A stretch of DNA of 14,421 nt, from NCBI GenBank assembly GCA_047629355.1, contig JBLHWU010000170.1, forward strand, positions 1 to 14,421, written 5' to 3'. This document shows, piece after piece, positions 1 to 6,700 of the stretch. The position numbers and the translations under genes were made by a program. The notes below the pieces were generated by a model. That model was not told the DNA's origin. It worked only from the letters and a program-made list of their open reading frames with translations, and made no database searches. How positions within the stretch are numbered: position 1 is the first letter of the stretch; every line of letters starts with the position of its first letter. This stretch comes from CAYUNA01 sp047629355. Its GTDB lineage: Bacteria; Bacteroidota; Bacteroidia; Chitinophagales; Saprospiraceae.

Positions 1-80
1 TCTATCAAAAATTTACGCTGACATTTGTTTATCTCTAGCATTTTGTCCAATATTGCTGCTGTGAGTGTCTTGACATTCAT
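1..80 (-). CDS. Probable IS transposase, N-terminal fragment cut by the window edge
   Basis: Reading leftward from an ATG at 80-78 there is an open frame to the window edge, giving MNVKTLTAAILDKMLEIN followed by KCQRKFLI. The short hydrophobic/basic start and the 'INKxQRxFL' wording resemble the N-termini of IS4-like transposases common in Bacteroidota; this is recognition from memory and only 26 residues are visible. No catalytic DDE residues fall inside the window. The 85 bases upstream of this ATG would be the leader of the insertion sequence, and the foldback at 166-330 may form its end. If so, the element was inserted into the beta-barrel gene whose remains start at 332. Extending the contig leftward would settle it. 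Confidence 0.5.
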   Translation of the reverse strand, partial: MNVKTLTAAILDKMLEINKCQRKFLI

Positions 81-165
81 AGGTGAAAGTTTGTTTAGTT
101 TGTTTTGTCACTCACTAAGGTAAAACTTTCATCAATTTTTCAAACTTCCCCACGAACTATTGTTA

Positions 166-330
166 TTAAGTACCTGGACATAAATAATCGAACAATCAAA
201 GGAGTCAGATTTTTTCGTTAGTTTTCTCTAAAAAATTCTTGAATAATCCCTTTATTGAAGTATTTTTTAGAGGAAAATAACAGAAAAAGATACTTTTTAG
301 ATGTTCGATTAATTGTGTCCAGGTACTTAA
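166..330. repeat. 165-bp foldback (MITE-like or IS-end) element
   Basis: The two ends are inverted copies: TTAAGTACCTGGACA on the left and its exact complement at 316-330, with AATCGAAC also shared after a short divergent stretch. Pairing continues inward. The segment around 213-242 (GTTAGTTTTCTCTAAAAAAT) pairs with 253-282 with a few mismatches, leaving a small CCC-containing loop near 248. The whole element therefore folds into one long imperfect hairpin. It has no open frame of its own. It sits between the transposase start at 80 and the beta-barrel relic at 332, so it is either an independent miniature element or the terminal region of the adjacent insertion sequence. Confidence 0.7.
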
Positions 331-331
331 C

Positions 332-637
332 TTCGCACAATTTTCTGCTGGTGGAGGGGTAACTTTTACAATTTCGATTGGATTTGAACGTGTCGGGGCG
401 AGTATTCGAGGAATATATGCTTTTTTAGAACATTGGCGGACAGCTGCCAATATCAACATCCCGTTTCCATAGCACTGAGATTTTGCTGGTTTCAATATCA
501 AAAGTTCTTACTTTGATTTTAGTACGGATGCACATTACGTTTTTCCTATCAATAATAAATTTCACGTTTATGGATTGGCGAGTTGGGACATGCTGGCAGT
601 GATCAATGATTGGAATGGGGGTTTATTTAATTCATGA
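332..637 (+). pseudogene. Decayed outer-membrane beta-barrel (porin-family) gene, 5' end missing
   Basis: One continuous frame from 332 reads FAQFSAGGGVTFTISIGFER, then ...ASIRGIYAFLEHWRTAANIN, then two stops (TAG 470-472, TGA 476-478), and resumes as DFAGFNIKSSYFDFSTDAHY then VFPINNKFHVYGLAS, ending at TGA 635-637. The alternating polar/aromatic strands and the words 'AHYVFPINNKFHVYGLA' match the style of the small OmpA-like eight-stranded barrels of Bacteroidota (OMP_b-brl family). The opening FAQ looks like the end of a signal peptide, so the missing part is the start codon and most of the signal, exactly where the foldback element ends at 330. The usual 180-200 residue length is not reached, so the 3' part is also degraded. 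The call rests on motif style, not on an alignment. Confidence 0.6.
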
Positions 638-704
638 AAAAACTAAACCATTTTTAGAAAATTCTGTTCTAGGTTTCAACAATTACGTGAAGTATTCGCA
701 CTAC

Positions 705-1337
705 ATGAAAAAAATAAAAAAAGCGGCATTTGCCGATTTAGATAAACGCTTTCGTACATATTTTATCAATTCGTTAAGTGGGTTTAAAAGTGTAAATTTA
801 ATTGGGACTAAAAGTGAAAAAACAGGACTAAATTTATCAATCGTTAGTTCTGTGATTCACTTGGGCGCGAATCCTGCCTTGATGGGATTTATTATGCGCC
901 CAGTCTCTGTACCCCGTCACACGTACGAAAACATTATAAAAACGGGCAGTTATACGTTCAATCATATTCTGCCCAAATTTTATAAGCAAGCACATCAGAC
1001 TTCTGCACGTTATCCCGAAGGTATTTCTGAATTTGATGCGGTTGGCTTGACTCCTGAGTTTTCCGAAGATTTCCATGCGCCGTATGTACTGGAAAGTCGG
1101 ATTAAAATCGGGATGAATTTTTTAGAAGAAGTGCCCATTAAGTTGAACGATACCATTTTGATGATTGGAGAAATTGCAGAGGTGATATATCCTGAAGATT
1201 GCCAATTGGAAGATGGATTTTTGGATTTAGGAAAGGCGGAAACAGTGACTTGTTCGGGATTGGATGGTTATCATACGACAGGTAAATTGGAGCGATTGTC
1301 TTATGCCAAACCTGATAGACCAATGGAGGAGATTTGA
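705..1337 (+). CDS. Flavin reductase-like protein (FMN-binding split barrel)
   Basis: The 210-residue product from ATG 705 starts MKKIKKAAFADLDKRFRTYF and continues INSLSGFKSVNLIGT, then GLNLSIVSSVIHLGANPALM, GFIMRP and TYENI. This is the pattern of the flavin reductase / flavoredoxin family, which binds FMN at a split beta-barrel and reduces flavin or acts as an NAD(P)H-dependent oxidoreductase in the cytoplasm. The length is normal and no signal peptide is seen. The open frame extends back to an ATG at 606, but 606-637 lies over the beta-barrel relic in another frame and the extra 33 residues do not look like the family, so 705 is preferred. The gene converges on the minus-strand gene ending at 1497. 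The physiological substrate cannot be read from the sequence. Confidence 0.82.
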   Translation: MKKIKKAAFADLDKRFRTYFINSLSGFKSVNLIGTKSEKTGLNLSIVSSVIHLGANPALMGFIMRPVSVPRHTYENIIKTGSYTFNHILPKFYKQAHQTSARYPEGISEFDAVGLTPEFSEDFHAPYVLESRIKIGMNFLEEVPIKLNDTILMIGEIAEVIYPEDCQLEDGFLDLGKAETVTCSGLDGYHTTGKLERLSYAKPDRPMEEI

Positions 1338-1341
1338 TAAA

Positions 1342-1475
1342 GTGAGGTTTTAAGTTTTACTTTTAGGAGTTTGAGGATGAAAAATGATTTTTCATCCTCA
1401 AAACTTAAACTCACGCTGCCTACGGTAACACGCACTATATTTTTTGAAGCTCGAAAATCTTACGATTTTCTCGCG
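1342..1475. repeat. Structured two-hairpin repeat, copy 1; possible bidirectional terminator
   Basis: The core TTTGAGGATGAAAAA (1370-1384), loop TGA, and the exact complement at 1388-1402 form a 15-bp perfect stem. An outer stem GTGAGGTTTTAAGTTTT (1342-1358) pairs with AAAACTTAAACTCAC (1400-1414) apart from a 2-base bulge. Then come a weaker GCTGCC-TAC-GGTAAC hairpin (1415-1429) and an imperfect palindrome around TCGAAAATCTTACGATTTTC (1451-1470) with T runs on both sides. Copies 2 and 3 are at 9741-9824 and 14239-14314. Lying between two convergent genes, it could end transcription from both sides. Confidence 0.75.
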
Positions 1476-1496
1476 TTTCAGTTTTTTTACTCTACT

Positions 1497-2489
1497 TTAC
1501 TCCACAATCACTTTCTCAATCGCCCGCCCATTCTCATTTTCTATTTCCAATAAATAAGCACCAGGCAGTAACTTTTCTATATTAAAAATACCCTCTGTTT
1601 GAAAGGTTTTTTCCAAAATTAGTTTTCCCGAAAGGTTGAAAACCCGTCCTGTAGAAACACTTGAATCCTCTAATTGAACAACCAAAATATCGCTTATTGG
1701 ATTTGGGAAAATAGCCACGTTTTTGAGTATTGGAAGGGTAGAATTTTCTGAAATCGTTACATTCATGCTTGCAGATACCGCTGCCGCTTGGATGACTTCA
1801 TTCGTTGCGACATCTTGTAAAATTGCCATCACAAAAATACGTTCTGCCACCCAATCTTCGTGCATATCCGCGCTTATCGAAAAGGTTACTTCACCGCTAA
1901 TTTCCGCAGGTAAAGTCAAAGGAAAACCATTCGCCTCAGAAACATTTTTTCTAAACACATCAAAATGCAAATCCTCGCCATTTGGTGCATCATAAAATAA
2001 GGTGTCTTCCGCTAAAACAATGTATAGTTGAAGGTCACCCAAATCATGCAATTCTTCCGTTTGCACGGTGATAAATGCCTCGATAGACTCCGCCGTTTTG
2101 CTTTGTTGAATGTTGATGCTGGCAGGCGAAGTTTGACCTTCATACGGTGTAAATAATTCTTCATCATTGAAAGGACCCCCGCCGATGACCTCTCCTTGAA
2201 TAACAACACGTGGTGTGCTTCCATAAAGCCCGTAAAAATTGGTGCGGGCATCATTTTCCTCAGAATTGTGTTGGTATAAAATGCAATTGCTGTAAGGTGC
2301 ACTTGGATGCGTAGATAAATGCAGCACTTCCGGATGATTGTCCAAGTTGGCGAATAATTGTGGGTTTTTAAAGCCGCAAATACCGCAGCGGGTATTGGTG
2401 AAATGTTCAACGATTACGGTTTTGGCAACCTGTGCGGACGTATTTTGACAAAGAATCAAGGCAAAGAAAAGCAGTAAATTTTTAAACAT
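1497..2489 (-). CDS. Secreted Omp28-like thioredoxin-fold protein with T9SS sorting domain
   Basis: The 330-residue product begins with a signal peptide (MFKNLLLFFALILCQNTSAQ, residues 1-20). Residues 22-100 read like the Omp28/thioredoxin-like group: VIVEHFTN, a CGIC motif at 35-38 in the place of the usual CxxC, and STPRVV with a probable cis-proline at 93. The middle (about 110-245) is beta-rich and unassigned. Residues about 254-330 are a type A T9SS sorting domain with FPNPISD, an NLSGK turn and a final EKVIVE. The protein should cross the inner membrane by Sec and the outer membrane by T9SS. Whether the CxxC is redox-active is unknown; Omp28 relatives are mostly uncharacterised surface proteins. 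It reads toward the flavin reductase gene. Confidence 0.85.
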   Translation of the reverse strand: MFKNLLLFFALILCQNTSAQVAKTVIVEHFTNTRCGICGFKNPQLFANLDNHPEVLHLSTHPSAPYSNCILYQHNSEENDARTNFYGLYGSTPRVVIQGEVIGGGPFNDEELFTPYEGQTSPASINIQQSKTAESIEAFITVQTEELHDLGDLQLYIVLAEDTLFYDAPNGEDLHFDVFRKNVSEANGFPLTLPAEISGEVTFSISADMHEDWVAERIFVMAILQDVATNEVIQAAAVSASMNVTISENSTLPILKNVAIFPNPISDILVVQLEDSSVSTGRVFNLSGKLILEKTFQTEGIFNIEKLLPGAYLLEIENENGRAIEKVIVE

Positions 2490-2513
2490 GGTATTAATTT
2501 TATTGATAACAAT

Positions 2514-2669
2514 TTAAGTAACTCGGATTTTCAATCCGAGAAGCAAGTCCTTCAGGTTTCTAACCTGAAATTCAGCCAAACCACGAAGAATCTCGTTCCA
2601 ATATTAGACGATATTGGGATTGGAAACCCCAAAAGCAAACTTCTCGGATTGACAATTCGAGTTACTGAA
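2514..2669. repeat. Composite nested-hairpin repeat with 31-bp inverted ends
   Basis: The left end TTTAAGTAACTCGGATTTTC (continuing AATCCGAGAAG, to 2544) is matched by the complement of 2639-2669 at 28 of 31 positions. Each end is also a hairpin by itself: CTCGGATT-TTC-AATCCGAG on the left and CTCGGATT-GAC-AATTCGAG on the right. Between them are TTCAGGTT-TCT-AACCTGAA (2550-2568) and TTCCAATAT...ATATTGGGATTGGAA (2597-2624). The GTAACTCGG word recurs in the palindrome at 10324-10368. It lies just upstream of the minus-strand gene that starts at 2489. No reading frame is seen in it. Confidence 0.75.
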
Positions 2670-2696
2670 ATTCCTCCTTTTTATTTGAAAAAGAGA

Positions 2697-2864
2697 TTAA
2701 GTAACGGTGAAAGAATAAGTTCCCCAACTATCCTCGTTTATTTTGGTCTTAGTTTTTGCTTTTGAAATAGAAGTTATTTATACATAATGACTGTTTCAAA
2801 AGTAAAAAATAAGGGCAAAAGAAATACAGGAGAGTTGGGGAAGTTATTTTTTTCCGTTACTAAG
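2697..2864. repeat. 168-bp foldback element, copy A
   Basis: The element starts TTAAGTAACGGTGAAAGAAT and ends TTTTTTTCCGTTACTAAG. Reverse-complementing it gives nearly the same text throughout, for example TTCCCCAACT near 2720 against AGTTGGGGAA near 2833, so it folds into one long hairpin. A second copy of the same length lies at 3427-3595. The shared centre ACATAATGACTGTTTCAAAA shows that both are in the same orientation. No coding capacity; it is MITE-like in form. Confidence 0.8.
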
Positions 2865-3426
2865 TTCTAAAAACGCTGCAAATATAACATTCAGTTATCA
2901 TAGAAGTATCACAAAGGGTTCAATTCTGAAAAAAGCACAATAAATTTATATTTCCCTGTCACAATTCCTTTCAAATTCAAATTTTTACTACCTTTACGTT
3001 TATTATTGGAAATTGAGAAAAGGCTTATTCATTCTAAATATTTGCAGACACATCATTCAAACAAATTATTGAAACTATATCCTGCAAATTTTTTTCACTA
3101 CAATCTTATTCAATTTCCTACCATTTTAAGGACTTCTACATCATGAAAAATACGATAGTTGAAATTTATTTTTCAACATTCATACAGCCCCCTTGTATGA
3201 TTCCGTAGTTTTTTTTAAGGACATTTCAAATTAGGACATCTTTCCGTAAGGTATAGCTAATGGTATTGCCCATAGGTTAAAGTCTATTGTTTTTTATAAA
3301 TTCAAAACGCTTTTGCCTAAAACCTATTTTCAATTCCCTTATTTCAGTTGAAAATTGGTGTAATCACCTACTGAATTGGTTGATTAGTTAATTGGTTATT
3401 TGTTGACTCAAATAACGGAAAAACTA
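2865..3426. other. 562-bp AT-rich spacer between two foldback elements, no gene seen
   Basis: I find no credible reading frame, tRNA or large structure here. There is a small CATACA-GCCCCCT-TGTATG hairpin at about 3181-3199 and low-complexity 'TTGGTTGATTAGTTAATTGG' text near 3376-3395. A TACCTTTA box at 2989-2996 resembles the -7 element of Bacteroidota promoters but lacks a matching TTTG upstream, so I do not call it. The stretch could serve as a long leader or regulatory region for the giant gene downstream. Confidence 0.5.
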
Positions 3427-3595
3427 TTAAGTAACGGTAAAATAATAAGTCCGCCAACTAACAACGTTTATTTTGTTCTTAGTTTTTACTTTTTAAATAG
3501 GAATTATCTCTACATAATGACTGTTTCAAAAGTAGAAAATAAGGACAAAAGAAATACTTGGTAGTTGGTAGAGTTATTTTTTTACCGTTACTAAG
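3427..3595. repeat. 169-bp foldback element, copy B
   Basis: It starts TTAAGTAACGGTAAAATAAT and ends TTTTTTTACCGTTACTAAG, closely matching copy A at 2697-2864. The stem is kept although arm sequences differ. CTAACAA on the left pairs with TTGGTAG on the right here, where copy A has CTATCC with GGAGAG, and both keep an A-G mismatch at the same place. Between it and the next gene lie only two small hairpins (TTTTGAAC-TTCTG-GTTCAAAA at 3612-3632 and AGTTGA-TGT-TCAACT at 3676-3690). Confidence 0.8.
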
Positions 3596-3734
3596 ACCAA
3601 AACATTAACTTTTTTGAACTTCTGGTTCAAAAGATACCACTATTGTATTGCCTTGTTTTAAAAAAAAGTTGACGGAGTTGATGTTCAACTAATAATCAAA
3701 TTAACCAAATCAACAAATATTTAAATTCCAATTT

Positions 3735-6700
3735 ATGAAACGCGAGTTTTACAATTTTACGAACATGAAAAAAATGAACAAAACCTTCTCTACTGGATGC
3801 TGGCTATTGATTTTTGGGCTACTGTCGTTCGCGACGCAAGCGCAATTAACCGTAACCTTAAATCCAACACATCCTACTTGTGGGTCTGTTCCAAATGGGT
3901 CAGTTTCTTCAAATGTTTCAGATGGAACGGGAGCCTATTCCTACATCTGGAATAACGGCGCGACCACTCCGAACCTTAGCAATGTTTTGGCTGGAACTTA
4001 TTCCTTGACTGTCACGGACATTACTGGTAGCACAGGCACAGCGTCGATTACAATGGACGCACCGCCAACGATTGGCGCAACCATTTCAAGCAACTGTTCC
4101 GCGCCATTGAGTGCGACGGCAAACGTTACGGGGGGTGTTGCTCCGTTTATGTATATGTGGTCAAACGGCGAGAATACACCAACGATTACCAACCTTTCGC
4201 CAGCAGAATATTGTGTAACTATTATGGATGCAAATACCTGTGGTACAATCGTTTGTGCAGATGTTGGGCAAGGACCAAATGTCTTCGTTACAACCACAGA
4301 TACGGGCTGTGCAGGAAATACAGGAACAGCGACCGCTAATCCAAGTAACGGCAATGCTCCTTATACTTATCAATGGAATACTGGGGCAACTTCACAAACT
4401 ATTTCTAATTTAGGTGTTGGAACTTATACGGTTACAGTGACTGGAAGTAATGGTTGTTCGGCGGTGTCAAATGATACGGTAGCAAGTTCGGGCGGTAGCT
4501 TTGCCGTTTGGTTAAATGCGACGCCTCCGGGATGTTCGGGTGCAGCGACGGGCTCGATTACCGCGATGGCAAATGGAGGAACTTTTCCCTATTTTTACAA
4601 TTGGAGTAATGGTGGCAATACTCAAACCATCACCAATTTGACCGCAGGAACTTATATGGTAACAGTGACGGATGCCCAAGGGTGTTCTTCTGTGAAAACA
4701 GCGACTTTAGTGTCCTCTTCTACCGTAATGGTTTGGTTATCAAGCACGCCAACTTCTTGTAATAATTCAAATGACGGAACAGCGACTGCCAACGGAATGG
4801 GTGGTTTGCAACCTTATACTTACCAATGGAATACGGGTGCGACGGGTAACTTCATCGCCAATTTATCGCCAGGTACTTACTCTGTAACAGCAACGGATGC
4901 GACAGGTTGTATTGGCTCGGCTTCTGTTACAGTGACGGCAGCATCTCCATTTTTATTAAACGTAACAAGTAGTGACGCAACGATGTGTGGCAGTGGAAAT
5001 GGTACGGCAACAGCTAATCCAAACGGCGGTACTGCACCATATGCTTATCAATGGAATAATGGCGGTAACACGCAAATGATTGCCAATTTACCCGCAGGTA
5101 CTTACTTTGTAACGGTTACCGATAACAATGGCTGTACATCTACAGGTTCGACAAATATAGGACAACCAGCTGATTTAATTGTTTCGATTCAGTCTTCGCC
5201 AATCGTTTGTGCGAATACTTTTAGTGGTAGCGCAACGGCATTTCCATTTGGTGGCACTGCGCCATATTTTTATCAATGGAGCAATGGTGGCACAAGTCAG
5301 ACGATTAATAACTTAGCAGCAGGAACTTACATGGTTACTGTTTTTGACTCTGGCGGATGTATGGGTACTTCTACCACGACTATTAATAGTGCGCCTGAAT
5401 TAACAATTGACGCAGTGATTACAAATATTCTTTGCTACACCGACGCAACGGGTAACATTGAGGCAGAAGGTTGGGGCGGCACTTCTCCATATACTTACCA
5501 GTGGAATACGGGACAAACCACCAGTCTGATTTCTAACTTAACGGCTGGAAGCTATTCCGTAACCGTCAATGACTCGGCAGGTTGTTCAACTTCAGCGACT
5601 TTCACCGTGACGGAACCAATGCCAATAATGATTGACATTGCGACGAATGACGATGCGTGTGCAGGTAGCAATTCAGGAAGTGCGACCGCGACCGCGACGG
5701 CAGGTGTTGGACCATATTCTTTCAGTTGGAGTGATGGTCAAAATGGTCAAACGATTTCTAATTTAGCAGCAGGTAACTATTTTATAACGGTAACGGATGC
5801 GAATTCATGTACGGCAGTTGGCTTGGCAATTATCAATGCTTCTCCTGACATTAATGTTTCTGTTTCAAAATCAAATGTAACTTGTTTTGGTGGAAACAAT
5901 GGCTTAGCAATGGCAAATCCAATCGGCGGGACTGCTCCATTTTCTTACCAATGGAATACGGGACAAAATACGCAAATTATCGATAATTTAACTGCTGGAA
6001 CGTATTTCGTAACGGTGACAGATTCAAATGGCTGTACGGCAACGAGTTCTGTAAATGTAACGCAACCACCAGCGATTTTGATTAATATTTCTTCAACACC
6101 TAGTGTTTGTACAGGCAATACGAATGGTACAGCGACTGTTTCCGCAAATGGCGGCACGCTACCTTATTCTTACCAATGGAATACTGGCGCGACGACTACA
6201 ACCATCTCAACTCTTGCTCCCGGTACTTACACGGTAACGGTGACAGATGACAATAACTGTACACAAATGGCAACGACGACTATTTTAGAAAGTGTGAATT
6301 ACACGATTGATTTGGCGACAGCCGATGTGATTTGTAATGGAGAATCTTCGGGTAGCGCACTCGTTTCAGGTTGGGGGGGGACACCTCCTTATACTTATAT
6401 TTGGAATAATGGTTCAATTGACCCAAGTCAAACTGGATTATCAGTAGGTACTTATATGGTGACTGTAACAGACGCAGCAGGTTGTGTCATTGTCGAACCA
6501 GTTGTGATAAACGAACCAACGGTATTGGTTGCTTCTGCAACTGGAACTGAGCCGGGCTGTGCAGGCACAACAGGCTCAGCTATGGCAAATGCCACAGGCG
6601 GCGTTCCCCCATATGCTTACCAATGGAATAATTTCCAAACGACGCAAACGATTTCAAACTTGACACTAGGCACTTATTCCGTAACTGTTTTGGATGCTAA

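Noticed and set aside
62..133. Inverted words GTGAGTG/CACTCAC and GGTGAAAGTTT/AAACTTTCATC near the transposase start
   Set aside because: The two pairs are interleaved rather than nested, so they do not form a single stem; too weak to call as an element end.
205..501. Minus-strand 98-codon open frame from a TTG
   Set aside because: It runs straight through the foldback element and lies opposite the beta-barrel relic, whose plus-strand frame makes far better protein sense.
606..704. N-terminal extension of the flavin reductase from ATG 606
   Set aside because: The first part overlaps the beta-barrel relic in another frame and the added residues do not fit the family; ATG 705 gives a normal length.
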